NCBI GenBank assembly: GCA_030789695.1
Contig: CM061136.1
Coordinates: 136,722,448-136,786,447, forward strand
Length of the DNA: 64,000 nt
Direction: 5' to 3'
DNA from: Scilla litardierei
Taxonomy: Eukaryota; Streptophyta; Magnoliopsida; Asparagales; Asparagaceae
Shown: in pieces, positions 1 through 11,566 of the stretch
How the letters are laid out: the number at the start of each line of letters is the position of its first letter
Position numbering within the stretch: position 1 is the first letter of the stretch
The notes under the pieces: generated by a model
Told to the model about the DNA's origin: nothing
The model's database searches: none
What the model saw: the letters and a program-made list of their open reading frames with translations, nothing else
Translations under genes and position numbers: made by a program

Positions 1-700
1 GAAGGCGAGAGAAAGGATAGGGAGAAAGACTAATCGTTTTGCCACCCTCTTCCCCTAAAAATGCGTGGAAAATGCGAGCTTCACCGACCGCCAAGGTAAA
101 CGATCCCCCAACAGGATATTCCCCTTACACGACGGTTGCCCAGCCTGCCGCTCCCCTCCTTCCTTTAGACAACTTACGGCATGGGAACTGGAGCTCCAAT
201 GGCATACCATGCCTCTCCACGGACGCCCCGCGCACGCAGGCGCAGCTGGCAGACAACCTGATGGATGGGACAGACCTGCCAAATCACCTCACCAGACACC
301 CCGGCAGCCGCCCGCTTCGCCCCAACCGAGGGGAACTTGTCCCCGAGCGCCGGCATGCTCCAACGGGCTACCCCGCTTGCACCGGTGGCACCCCCCTTCC
401 ACTCATCGACCTCCCCTGGACCGTTTACGCCAGGAGGACGCACAGATGGGCTACGGACCGCGTCCCCTCGCGCCTACCCCGCGGAGACTCCAGTCGAGGA
501 GAGCAACAAGGCCCCGTGGGATAGAACAGTCACCAAGGACTCCCTCTCCCCCAATTCTGGGAATGAGGGCCAAAGCCACTGCCTGGCTCCGACGCGTCCA
601 TCCACCCCTAAGCCGAGGGGAACCCTCTGAATCAACTCCACGCTCCTTGTCAGGGGCGCGACGCCAGAGAGAGGCGGATCAACTACGATGAGAACATCAA

Positions 701-790
701 CCTACCTACGGGACGAGTCAATGCTACGCCTACGGGCCGATTCAATGCTACGCCTACGGGCCGATTCAATGTTACGCCTACGGGCCGATC
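701..790 (+). repeat. 24-bp tandem repeat, about 3.5 copies
   Basis: The 24-bp unit built around gctacgcctacgggccgatt recurs with little change across this stretch and tapers at both ends. It lies downstream (in antisense-gene orientation) of accessory gene copy A. Such short arrays are typical of the variable 3' region of Tat-lineage retrotransposons. Confidence 0.8.
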
Positions 791-1119
791 CTGTTTTAGT
801 AAACTATCAATAACAGCTGATGAAAAGACTACTCCCGGTTGACCGCTAGTTATAGCTCGGGCACACCTAGACACGAGCAACCCGCGAAAAGGGAGGCTAA
901 CTCGCTGTACAATCCCTCGGGCGCGCTACGTAAAATAGAGGGAGTTAACACGATTCCCCCTACGCCAGGATAGAAACGGCCGCGCCAAGTCGTAACTCTA
1001 AGAAGGGAATTTATGCACACACACACAGGCAGAAAATCCCAGAAAAATGCGGGGACGAGCCCAGCAAATCTTCACTTTCTTTCGTTTTTAAAATAAAAAA
1101 AGGGGGGGCCTATACAAAA

Positions 1120-3279
1120 CTACTTGTCGCTTCCGCCAGTTACGACGCCCCCTCCCTCAGTGGAATCTCCCACCGCCCCACCGTCCTCCGGCTCGTCGCC
1201 CGCCCCTCCGTCTCTATCCCCCTCCTCGTCGCTGCATGCGGCGAGCCCGTCAAGGTCGAGCTCTACCGGCGGGACCAGGCCCGCCGCCTTCTCCTTCATC
1301 CGAGCCAAGCAGGCTTCACATCCCTCCGCGCGACCCTCCTCCATGCCCTCGGACATCGACTTTGCGAGGGCGGGGATGACGGTTTTCTCCTGATACGTCC
1401 GAAATTCCTCGACCCTACGGGCCAACTCCTCCTCGGCGGCCTTGGCACGCCTCGCTAGATCCTCCGCACGATCCTCCTCCCTCCTAAGGGCCTCCTCCAG
1501 CTCCTTTGCTCTCTCTCCAGCCTCGGCCGCCTTTCGCTCATGATCAGACACGACCGTCTTCAGGCGCTCTACCTCCGCCTCGTTTCGGTCGCCCCTCTCC
1601 CTCTCCTTCGCAAGGTCCTCGCCAGCGCTCTTACGAAAAGCAGCGAGCTCGGTGACCACCCTAGCCATGGCGCCCTCTGCCTTGTGGATGGCTAGCACGT
1701 GCCTCATCATCCCAAGCATCAAGTTGAGGATCTGAGTAAGGAAAGAGAGAAAAGTGAACCCATTTAGGGTGTTCAATAAAACCCGCTGAAAAACGTCGCC
1801 CACCTTACAGGACATACCTGGACGCCGTGCATCACCGCGGTCCCGCACAGACCCTCCGGCTCCACCGCTTCCAGCGCCGCCCTATCGCGGGGGAGGAAAA
1901 TGTTCTCCGCCAGCCTCGCCGCCACACCTCCGTCCTCAAACACGGATTCATCACTTGCTACTTTGTACGGCGCCCGATGAAGCGCCCCATCGGGGTAGCC
2001 CTCGACATCGGTCCTCTTGGCCTTAAACTTAACCAATGATGCCTCACAACGGGGGTCGGCGGCCCTCTCGAGACCGAACATGGGACAACCGTAAGGCCAA
2101 GGGTCCCATCCTCCGGACCCGGTCGGGCCACTCGACGCTTCGGCCCTCCCAGGTTGACCACTAGCCACGCCCCCTCCTCCCTGCAGGTGCCAGGGGGCTA
2201 GACGGCCTCGTTCGGGGCATTTCCCCCCGCCACCTATCGACCCTTCGTCCCCTCCCTCCAAGTCGATGACGGGATCCGCCATCCCCTCCTCGGCTCCGCC
2301 GCCCGCCGGACCGGTCTCCCCTGGCACGTCAGGCTCAGACGACTTCGCCGGCCTCTTCTTCCTCTTCGTGGACAATGGCACCCCAGTCGAGCTCCCCGCC
2401 CCTCCTTCCGCTCGCGACCTCTTGGGGCCAACTCTCGTCGACGATCGCCCCGCCTGCTCCGAGGCCCGCCGCATCATTTCCTCGAGGGACAGACTCATTG
2501 TGCCACCTGCCACAGAGAGAAAGTTCAGCGTAAGCATATCAGGCGCATGAACACCAAAATCTTTTGTACCTTCGGGCCATGTGTACGCCGATATCATCTC
2601 AGCCCGAGAGAGCATCCGATAATCTCGGCCCTCTGCTGGTATGGCCATTAAAATCTGGGCCACCACCTTCTCCTCGTCCCCCAATTCCACCACCTTTCTC
2701 GCCTCGGAATTCAGCTCCGACCAATCAGACCTTATCAGCACATCCTCCGGCACCTCCACAAACACATACTGCTCGCGCCACAACTTAATTTTCTCGGGCA
2801 ACCCCCTAATGAGCGGATGCGTCCTCTTCGCGGAGAGATAGTAGCATGACCCCAACCTCTTGACCAAGAAGAAGTGGCGAAATAAGGACAGGGAAGGGCT
2901 AACCTGGTTGCTTATACACAGCACTAGGAACCCCACAATGGCACTGATGGCATTGGGCATCAGGCGATACAGGGGCAGTTCCAGGAAGTTCAACACTTCC
3001 AGCAAGAATGGATGGGGGGAAGCGCAAACCTTGCTCAAACGAAGATATGTATACTCCAACCTCCCGGTCGCCCGCAAAACACACCCTCTCTTGCGGCTCC
3101 GGTTCACGAACCGAATACGGCGGCCTGACGTACTTCGTGAAGATCTCCGCAACGGATTTCTTCAGCACCGACTTCACGCCCGCAATCTCGATGGGCACCC
3201 TTCCTGTCTCCGCGGCGGAACTTCCTTCCCCAACTACCTCCGACCCCTGACCCCGAATCGGAGACATCGAGGAAGACAT
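1120..3279 (-). pseudogene. Antisense accessory gene of the Tat element, copy A (PF04195-like plus coiled coil)
   Basis: The minus-strand gene starts at MSSSMSPIRGQG (3279). A domain of the 'putative gypsy type transposon' family (PF04195-like) follows, with hydrophobic helices around LNFLELPLYRLMP and FLVLCISNQVSPSLSLF. Next come a Ser/Arg/Pro-rich linker with basic NLS-like KRKKR, a second conserved block (ESVFEDGGVAARLAE), and a highly charged coiled coil. The frame is broken by an indel in a G tract (plus strand 3014-3019): the N-terminal ~90 residues are in one frame and the rest in another. A probable intron at about 1737-1816, with donor CAG|GTATGT and acceptor CTCAG|ATC, joins the second block to the coiled-coil exon. 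The last exon ends at 1120 in a Gly/Glu/Asp-rich tail. Its function is unknown. Copy B has the same layout. Confidence 0.65.
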
Positions 3280-3446
3280 TTGTAAAACGGGCGTCTTGCC
3301 GACGACTCGGGCGCTCGCGCTACTCCGCTGACCGCTCCCACGAGGACGACTCTGGCAAGGATTCTGAAATCTCCTACGAGCCCTAGCTGCTTGTCAAAAT
3401 TTTCGCCCGACAACCACCTTTGCTTCCCTCCCCTCCATGAGATCTC

Positions 3447-3452
3447 TTTATA
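3447..3452 (-). promoter_or_regulatory. TATA box for antisense accessory gene copy A
   Basis: On the minus strand the sequence reads GATATAAAGAGA, about 170 bases before the proposed ATG at 3279. This spacing fits a TATA-driven transcript with a 5' UTR. A TATAAG motif sits at the matching position of the related gene stump in the element at 43034-50149 (44415). Confidence 0.5.
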
Positions 3453-3734
3453 TCGACTGCGCAAACCATCATGACTGTCAACCCCAGGACACGCGTCACC
3501 AATCCGGGCCCTGTCCATCACCGACCCACGTGTTCTGACGCTTCGCGTACTGTCAAACCGTCAATTCCGCCACGCGTCATAACTACAGTGGTCGGGCCGC
3601 CTCGGTTCCCGCCCGCCGTCGATTCGTCAGGATGACGTCTAGTCATACGACCGCCATCAATTCCCGCCCAAATCCCTACGAAATGATTACCCCCATTTGA
3701 AATCACTCTGTGCGCCGCGAGTTACGGAAATTAG

Positions 3735-3990
3735 CCAGGCCTCCGTCAGGGCGGCCATCACAAGAAGACAGCGCTCGATCCAAGATTGAGCCCGGCCTCC
3801 GTCAGGGCGGCCATAATAAGAAGACAACGCTCGATCCAAGATTGAGCCCGGCCTCCGTCAGGGCGGCCATAACAAGATGACAGCGCTCGATCCAAGATTG
3901 AGTCCGACCTCCGTCAGCGCGGCCAAAGCAAGAAAGCTTCCCTCGTACCACCGAAGGGTCCGATCTCCATCGGGTCGGCCGGAACAGGAA
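3735..3990 (+). repeat. 56-bp tandem repeat between the two antisense genes
   Basis: The phrase cctccgtcagggcggccat recurs at 3740, 3796, 3852 and 3908, exactly 56 bases apart. A fifth, degenerate copy follows. Copies 2 and 3 are nearly identical and copies 4 and 5 decay, so the array looks as if it was extended from its left part. It sits upstream of copy A's promoter and downstream of copy B. Confidence 0.9.
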
Positions 3991-4371
3991 TCCGCCGCCC
4001 AAATTAGTGGGATCTCGGTTCCAACACTTGGCGAACTTTTGTACGAACCAACCAACTTTGCCCCGCCGCTGCTCCGCCGGGACCCGTCCGGGGCTTCCGA
4101 GCAAACCGCCGGAGAACGTGACTATTCTCAACTTCCCTCTCCCGAATATCTCGGCAGAGCGAAGTTGGGGGCAATTATGTCCCTCGCAAAGCTGACGTTC
4201 TACGAGCAAACCAAATAAGAATCCAGTTCGGCACAAAACAATCACAATGTATTTACTCAAATAGCTAACCCGTACATTGGACTTTCCACACACTACAACA
4301 ACATATTGTTTATAACCCTCTCACAAGAAGCCCTCTCACAAGAAGGCACGGCCCTTCCCAAACCCACGTTT

Positions 4372-6345
4372 CTAACGACGCCGCCTCTCGACCGACCGAT
4401 CTCTCACATCCTTAACCACTTGCCGAATTGCCGCTTCCTTAGCCTCTTGCAGCATCGGCACAACATGCTCGTCATGATATCGGCGGATAGCGGCTTCGAT
4501 CAGTTTGCCCTCAGCGCCCCGTTTTTCCTCTAACCGCCGCACCGCTAGACCCTTCTCACTCTTTTCGGCCTCCAGGGCGGCCTTTAGGTCCTCTATTTGC
4601 CGCCTCTGTAATCCGATCACTGATTCCTTGCTAGCAACTTCCGAGGTATGCTTCGACCGGATATCATCCCTCTCTCGCGTTACTTCTTGGAGCTGCTTCT
4701 CGACCATTGCTTTGGACGAATCGAAATACGCAGCCCGCCCCTTCTCCACCCCGTAGGCCGCCCTAACCCTCTCCAGCTCCGCCTCCGCGTCCCTCAGCTT
4801 CGCCTTGACCTCGCCAAGGTTCACCTTCGCCACGTCCAGTGACGCCCTGGTGACGGCCGCGGAGGCACGGCCCCGCAGGGCTAACACGTTCGCGATCATC
4901 TACATAAACCTCGAATCAGCGAGACACGAACAAATAAAGCCTGCGGGCGAGGAAAGAGAGCCGGCGTACCTGCACGACGTGCCATATAGCCGAGCCGCCC
5001 AACCGTTCCGCCCCCACACGAGTCAAAGACTCACGATTGCGCGGTAACACGCAATACTCGGCGAGGCGCGCCGCCACTCCCGCGTCCTCGAATACCGACT
5101 CGTCGCCGCTGACTCGAAAAGGAAACTTGTGGAGCCGGTCATCTGGGTATGCCTCGACCTCTTCTCGGGTCCTCTTAAAACGAATAAGGGCGCCCTCGCA
5201 AGCTGGACTGGACGACACCCCCATTTCCCACGAAGGGATCCCGTATGGCCACCTTTGAACCACAGGCGCTCGGCGAGGCGCGACCGCCGCTGGTACCCGC
5301 GGAGGGAGGGAGGGTCCGGCCCCCCGCACGGGCGCGTCATCATGAAGATCCTCGGCGGGTCCACCGGCAGATATACCTTGCCCGACTGCCCCCCGTCCCG
5401 GGTGCGACCTCTCCCCCTTGCCTCGCTAGCCACCCCCTTGCCTTTCCCGCGGGGATCAGTATCCTCCGAGATCGGGGCCCCGGCCGAACCTGACACCTCC
5501 TCCGGCTCCCTCATCGCGTCTTCGCCTACAAAAGGAAAAGAGAGACAATCAGGGCGAGCCTAGCCCAGAGCTTACAAAACTTCAAAGATACATAGGGTCC
5601 AAAAGTCCTGGGCGAGTCGACTGCTCAGCGTTAGACTCGCCCAATGACGGCACGCCTCGGGCAGTTCCCTCAAAATCTGAGCTTTGGCACTATCCTCCCC
5701 GGTCAGCTCCACCCTTTCATTTACAAAGGGATTCCGCGCCCCCCAATTCGACATCAGCGCCACATCACTCGGCACCGTCACGAAGACGAACTCCCTCATC
5801 CAATCGCCGACATCGTCCGGCACCTCGAGGATGAGTTCTCGCCCTCTCCTGGCGCAAACGCGATGATACATCCCCCACTTCCGAATCACGAAGAAATGCT
5901 GGAACAACGCCAAGGAGGGACTCAAGGAGCAAGCAAGGCACAAGACGACAAACCCCACTAACAAGCCCCAAGAACGAGGCGCTAAGGCAAATATCGGCAG
6001 CTCCAGGAAATTCAACAAATGAAACAAGCACGGATGGATCGGAAAGCGGAGCCCCAACTCGAAGGACCGGACATAGACCCCAACCTCATCATCCCCCGGT
6101 GAACTCACCACTTCCTCCAACCCGGGAACCCGCACCTCATAGGGTTGTCGCACAAACCGCACGCGAATCTCCCTGGTGTTGATCCTATCCAACCTACGTC
6201 GGGTGGACTCAATGTCTCTCGGTACAACGGATCGCCATGACCGTCTTTCCCTGGGCCGTCGCACCCCCGGCTGCGACGCCCCCTTGCCCACCAACTCCTC
6301 CTCCCTCACCCGGCTACTTCCTCCAACCTCGAAACGAGAAGCCAT
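4372..6345 (-). pseudogene. Antisense accessory gene of the Tat element, copy B (PF04195-like plus coiled coil)
   Basis: The minus-strand gene begins at MASRFEVGGSSRVREEELV (ATG at 6345). An uninterrupted PF04195-like region follows to about 5575 (motifs GVYVRSFELGLRFP, LLNFLELPIFAL, SPSLALFQHFF). A probable intron then leads to the linker exon (acceptor TTTTGTAG near 5527). The conserved block ESVFEDAGVAARLAE follows, then a second intron (donor near 4967, acceptor TATGTAG|ATG near 4900), and a coiled-coil exon of about 175 residues ends at 4372. The linker appears in two overlapping frames (5023-5514 and 4916-5329), which suggests a frameshift or an unrecognised splice. The domain order and the position of the last intron match copy A, so the two are an old tandem duplication. 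No function is assigned. Confidence 0.65.
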
Positions 6346-6845
6346 TGATCGGGAAGGAAGGAAATTAACTGTTATTACTTGTTGATCCCTTGAACCCGGA
6401 AGGCGATTGGAAGAAGATGACCGGCGACGGAAGTGGCAAATTAGCCAGCAAGCTCCAAACAGAAATACCGAACGCCGGAGGAGAATCGGAGAAAGAAAAA
6501 AACTCCCGCCGACCGCCTCCCAGACCCTTTTAGCGGTAAAGGTGGCCCCCGGGCCATCTCGACCGTCAAACTTTCGCCACGCGGCGCCCATCGAGACGTC
6601 CCCGACGCCTCGACTGGCGTGAGGGTCACCTCACCCACGTGTCGCAAACCCAATCGCAGAGACGCTTCGTTTTCCTCTGCCCCCTTTTCAAATCATAATA
6701 ATGACCACTAAGGCGGGAGTTCCGAAGCCGCCGCCGTCTCTACCCGGTGGGTCCAAGGCCCATATTGATGGTCCGGAATATCGAAGGTGGTTCGCCCTCC
6801 GAGCCGAGCCGGGCTGCCGCCTCAGACTCGAAGGCCGGGGGCAAT

Positions 6846-7974
6846 TGTTACGACCTAAAGATCGTAGAAGTCCGACTCCCGCCCGGATCCGCTAGCATAC
6901 CCCATTAACTCATCTTTTCACAAAAAGGCCGCCACCCCGGAAATCCGAATCCACATGGGGACGGGCGCTCCCCGAGCGCACCGCCCCGAGCGGGTCGAAC
7001 AACTGCGGTTGTACGCCTAGGCCAGGGGTGCGGAGGCGCGCCCGGACGGCACCGATAGGCCGGCTGACTTAGGCGCGGGTGTCTATCTGCGCCGGCGAAC
7101 CATAGTCCGCGACCGACCGGGAGGCGCGGCCGGGCCGGACAACTCCCGATCCGGACGACCCGGCTGACTCACATGCGCCCCGACGCCAGGGATAGCATAG
7201 CCCGACCTGTAGTTCGCCACCAACGACAAACAACCTAGGATAAGGATACGACTGACACATACGTCACCCGACCGCCAGACAAAGCACCCCCTGGCGGCTG
7301 ACCCATCTGACAGTTAATGCTTTCGGCTCTGACACCCCGACAAAAGCACCCCCTGGCCGTCGCGCCGCCTGACGAAAGCAGGTCAGGAACTCTTGTTCCC
7401 GACGTCCTTGTCCGAAGTTTCCGCTGACGACCGAGCCAGCTCAGCACATCCAGTCAGCATGCCAGGTCAGCTCCGCCTAGTCATCACCCGTCAGGTATAA
7501 ATACACCCTCTTCTCTTACGGAGAGGGGGTTGGAGAATTCTCTCTCATTCTATTACTCACACACGAGAGCAAAGGTCTTCCATATCTTTGTCCTCCCACC
7601 TATAGCTCGTCACGCGCGGCGGACACACCGTTAGTCCGACCGGCGTGCCTAGCCCCCCATTTTAAGCCCTATTACTGACTTAGGCATCGGAGGGGCTAAG
7701 GGTTGAACCCCAACCCTGCCCTTCTGACGAGTTGTTCGTGCTGCAGGAGAGCTCGCCCCTTGACCAAAGTCAGAGTCAGCCCCCTACCGTTCAACCCTCC
7801 TCAGCTGCATCCGGCGAGATTCGACCCCGTGAGCGCCGCCGGCAGCAGATCCAACTTCTTCACCCCACTAATCACTTGTAAAACAGTCTACCTAAACCCT
7901 CTTCTCCATATAACCATCGTGCCCTTGGTTCCCCATAATACAAATTCATTGTACGCGAGTTCCACCTCGTAACA
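6846..7974 (+). mobile_element. 3' LTR of the Tat-lineage element
   Basis: The 1129-bp LTR begins TGTTACGACC and ends CTCGTAACA, giving perfect 8-bp terminal inverted repeats (TGTTACGA/TCGTAACA). A TATAAATA box lies at 7496-7503. Segments such as caaagcaccccctggc, tgctttcggctctgac and gtcaggtataaatac recur, in reverse orientation, in the LTRs at 43034 and 49057, so these elements are one family. The 5' LTR is off-window, so the age cannot be estimated. Confidence 0.85.
7496..7503 (+). promoter_or_regulatory. TATA box in LTR
   Basis: TATAAATA lies within the LTR, 3' of the U3-like segment. The same caggtataaat context is found in reverse in both LTRs of the related element at 43034-50149 (near 43506 and 49530). 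Confidence 0.7.
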
Positions 7975-9756
7975 CATGTAAATACTGAAACTAATTTAAC
8001 CATACCTGTCATCACTTAGCATGTAACTTCCGCCTCTCGACGGTCATAGTGAAAGCCTGATGCTTAAGAGGATTAGCCATCGCTTGTTGAAAAGCATGTT
8101 ATGGCAGAAGTGGTGGTCCATGCTGAGTATTCCTGGCAGGAACTGGAGCATGTGTTTCGGGTCGCTTGTCCTTCTGAGACACTCACTGATGGTGTGCCCC
8201 TCTACATCGCAAGCTAGACATTAGTTGAGGAGTAGACGACACTCCTGCTCTATATGCCCGACCTTGTGGCAGTAATATCATATTGGCTGTGGTCGACTAT
8301 GATGCTAGATCCCCGACCTCTTGAACTAGGTGGTCTGTGGCGATAGATTTACAGGTTTACCTGGTATCATAGGTCGTCAACTCAGCGTTCCTGATGGTGC
8401 TGGGAACAATTGTTGTTGGCCTCCTTGGCGGTCATAGTGAAAGCCTTATGCTTAGGAGGATTAGCCATCGCTTGCTGAAAAGCCTTATGTTGCGACAGAA
8501 GTGGTGGTCAATGCTGAGTATTCCTAGCGGAAACTGGAGCAGGCGTCGCGGGTTGTTTGTCCTTCTGAGGACACTCCCTGATGGTGTGCTTTGCATCACA
8601 AGCTAGACACTGGTCGAGGAGTAGACGACACTCCTGCTCTATGTGCCCAACCTTGTGGCCGTAATAGCATATTGGTAGTGGTCGACTATGATGCTAGATT
8701 TTTCGGCCTCTTGAACTAGGTGGTATGTGCCAATCGATGTACATGTTTAGCTAGTTTCGGAGGTCGTCAACTCAGCCTTGTTGATGTTGATGGTAACAGT
8801 CGTCGTTGAGTGTCAGTTGGTGCCTTATTTGCGTCCTTTTCGACACACTCGTGTCTACGAGCTGCCGATAGAATGGCGTTATGCGCGGTCAAGTCCCCCG
8901 TAATCAGCTTCTGTCTGATCCCGATGTTCAGACCTTCCTAAAAACGTCTGGCCCGAGACAGAGGGTTGGCGACCAATCCTGGAGCAAACATGTAATTACA
9001 ACTCGTTATCAATAATGATCACTGTGAGTAGGTCAGTACATGGAACACGAGTTAAGGTGTATCCACCTGCTAAGCATAGAGAACTCCGCGTTGTACTGCT
9101 CCACAGTATTGGGGCCTGCATGATTGATGAATTTCTAATATAGCTCCATTTCTACCCTCGATGGATGTTACTTAGCGTTAAAATGCTCGTTAAAAATATC
9201 ACAATCGATCAGTCATCGATGTAGACGCTTCTTCTCCGACAGCCACCAGAACTTGGCAATGTCCGTGAGCTGCAGTTTGGCTATGTCAACCCAAGAGTCT
9301 TTTGGAATTTGGGCAGCTCTTAGGTCATTCTCGGTAATTTGCAGCTACTCCTCCGTCTAGAGAGGTTACTCTTTCCCTTTGTATGCAACGCCCGAAACTG
9401 CTGTGCTCCAGCTTCGGCTCTGGGTTCCCTTAGTAAAGCTTACCGAAGTAGGTCTACCTGTAGCTGGTGCAGACTAAGTATTCACTGCAGCATGTCCTCA
9501 TGCACCTAGTTGGCCCTAGAATTAGTCTTCGCATTGTCTCTCGAGCCATTAGCTCTGCCTTGATTCTCGTTAGCCGAAGTATTCCCATTGGGGGCGGTAG
9601 TGGAGATTCTGCCAGCTCGTCCTTTGTTAGTATAGACGTGCGACATCATGTATCCGAAGTGTAACATGGGTTATTGCGAGTATATTTTATGATATGCATA
9701 ATCTATATTGTTCACGTGGTCGGTATCGCGGACTTGCATGAGCCACCAACAAAACC
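7975..9756 (-). pseudogene. Decayed gypsy gag, antisense
   Basis: Read on the minus strand, many short open stretches match a Ty3/gypsy Gag of chromovirus type. Examples are ANPLSRARRFLEGLNIG then RQKLITGDLT, and a zinc-knuckle segment GHKVGHIEQECRLLLDQC. Numerous stops and frameshifts make it non-coding. It is cut off at 7974 by the end of the Tat-lineage element, which presumably inserted into it. Gag lies immediately downstream, in minus orientation, of a proposed LTR end at 9757, so this is the 5' part of a minus-strand element. Confidence 0.6.
8041..8815 (-). repeat. 388-bp tandem duplication inside the decayed gag
   Basis: The phrase cggtcatagtgaaagcc starts at 8041 and again at 8429, and the following ~388 bases are similar throughout, including the zinc-knuckle codons. 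In the left copy the first knuckle Cys is a stop codon while the second Cys is kept. In the right copy the first Cys is kept and the second is Gly. Confidence 0.8.
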
Positions 9757-10763
9757 TGTCATGCCCCAATTCTTCGGATGTGAGTGGCGCGAGACAAGTC
9801 GCAGTGTATTTTGAATTTAAAGAAAATGACTATTTTCCCCTTTACTTTCAAAATAAAATAATTTGTAAAATATAGCAGGTCCTGCGGATCAATAGCGAAC
9901 AGATATAGCATATACCATGTACCAAATACATACTCAATGTCTTCTCCTTCAAAAGACATGTACAAAGTCTGAAAATACAGTTAGCAAGATGTTGGTTCCC
10001 ATGGCCTATAAAATCAATGGAAATAAAACTACAATAAAAACTAACTGACAGATTAGAACTCTAGATCCTGGCTCACAAACCCTCTGACCTCGAAGATTGC
10101 TCCCTCAAACTCTTTGCCAAAACCTAACGGAGCAGCACAACAACCGCTAGGTTAGTTGTAAATTCAAAAACTACAAAATCAAGCGGGTCAATACTATATA
10201 TGTAAAATATGATAATCTGAATGCAATAAATAACAACATGATAGTAAATGTGGATGTGATCAAATGACAAACAAGCATGTCATGAAATATAATCCTGTTT
10301 TAACATTGTTTATTTACTTGCGCAGGTGAAACAATGAAATCATACTAAGTCGTGACACATTTTGGAGGGTACTATATGCAACATACGAGACCAATTGTGC
10401 CACAAGGGGTGCTTAATGGGTTGGATCCAATTAGATACTGACAGGAACAGTCGGTTACAATAACGGATCCACCATATACTTGACAATGAATAGTTTGATA
10501 TAGTAAAGATGGCTCCAGTGGCTTCCGCACTCTCTAACATGAGTTACTCCAAAACCTAGTGTCTGTGTAGTCCTATACAATGTATATATGTAGAGCTCAT
10601 CGTTAAGTGTCAATGTCATCATGGATATATCTAGTGTACTATCACATACTGTATATAAATCATGTGTCATGTTATGGGATCATGTATCATGTCAATATTA
10701 ATATCGTCAGGTAGTGAGCATATTGTTTTCAGTTTATTGTTTCAAGTTTTTATTATGGGAATT

Positions 10764-11165
10764 TGATGCGGTCGTCTACAAGAGGAGGCAAGCGGGCACG
10801 GGCACGGGCCGGAATTAGAGCTACCCACCTTATCTTCCTTAGTTTGGTTTGTTTTTGCTTTGTAAACATCTTAGTCATTGCTTAAGTCACGGTGTGTGCG
10901 CTTAGCAATAACTAGATGAGTCCTATAAATACCCCAAAAAACCCTAGTTGTTGATTATCGAAGAATTGAGATTAATTGCCATGACGGCTAGGGTTAGTGG
11001 GGATTAGACTTGATCCTTTAGATTCAAGTTAGGGAGTGATCTCTCCAGAAAAAGATCAAATCTATCTTATCGTTCTTCGTATTTCAATAGAAATTCCTCT
11101 CTTTTCCATTTTTCCTCTTTTTTTAAATTCAGCCCTAAATACGATTTGACCCCCAAATCGTATCA
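10764..11165 (+). repeat. 5' LTR of the young chromovirus
   Basis: Begins TGATGCGG and ends CGTATCA. It contains a TATA-like tataaata near 10925. It is identical to the 3' LTR except for one C/T substitution, a missing gggcac unit and one missing A. Confidence 0.97.
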
Positions 11166-11168
11166 TTT

Positions 11169-11180
11169 TGGTATCAGAGC
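11169..11180 (+). other. Primer binding site (initiator tRNA-Met)
   Basis: TGGTATCAGAGC lies three bases after the 5' LTR, the classical plant PBS for initiator methionine tRNA. Confidence 0.95.
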
Positions 11181-11566
11181 ACTCGGTCCTATGGCGAGCA
11201 CACGGGCGACGGCGACAAAAACTCTGGAGGAGCGATTGGATGCGGAAATCACGGGGTTGCGAAAGGAGATGACGGATATGAGGGAAGAACTCAAGGCGGG
11301 TTTGAGCGCCACCATGGATGAGAAGTTGAATCGGGTCTCGGAGCGCCATTCGCGCGAGATGAAGGATGGGTTTGCCGAGGTGGCGAGGATGCTTCAACAA
11401 CCCCAGTTTCTGCAGCGAGATCCAGATCCGCAGTCGTCGGGTTCATTAGATCTGGTCTCACGGACAAATCATGGAAACGGCGACGAAAGAGTAGCTTTTC
11501 CCCCACGGGAGAGCGACCCGAGGCAACCAGAAGATGGGCGGGGCCGGCAAAGGGGCCCGGATGGTC

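Larger units (their letters stand above)
1..7974 (+). mobile_element. 3' part of a Tat-lineage (Retand/Grande-like) Ty3/gypsy retrotransposon
   Basis: A plus-strand element that enters from the left edge and ends with an LTR at 6846-7974. Orientation is set by the purine-rich tract ending in gggggcaat immediately before the LTR and by a plus-strand TATA box inside it. No gag-pol is visible; it would lie left of the window. The visible interior carries two antisense accessory genes (1120-3279 and 4372-6345) and two short tandem arrays. Tat-lineage elements are known for antisense ORFs between pol and the 3' LTR (Grande gene23, Retand) and for tandem repeats in that region. The LTR is clearly related to the LTRs of the element at 43034-50149. 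That the element is Tat-lineage is inferred from this relation and from the antisense gene. Confidence 0.75.

Noticed and set aside
65..691. Plus-strand ORFs of 120-208 codons at the left edge
   Set aside because: Low-complexity Pro/Arg/Ser content in several overlapping frames of GC-rich DNA. No domain recognised.
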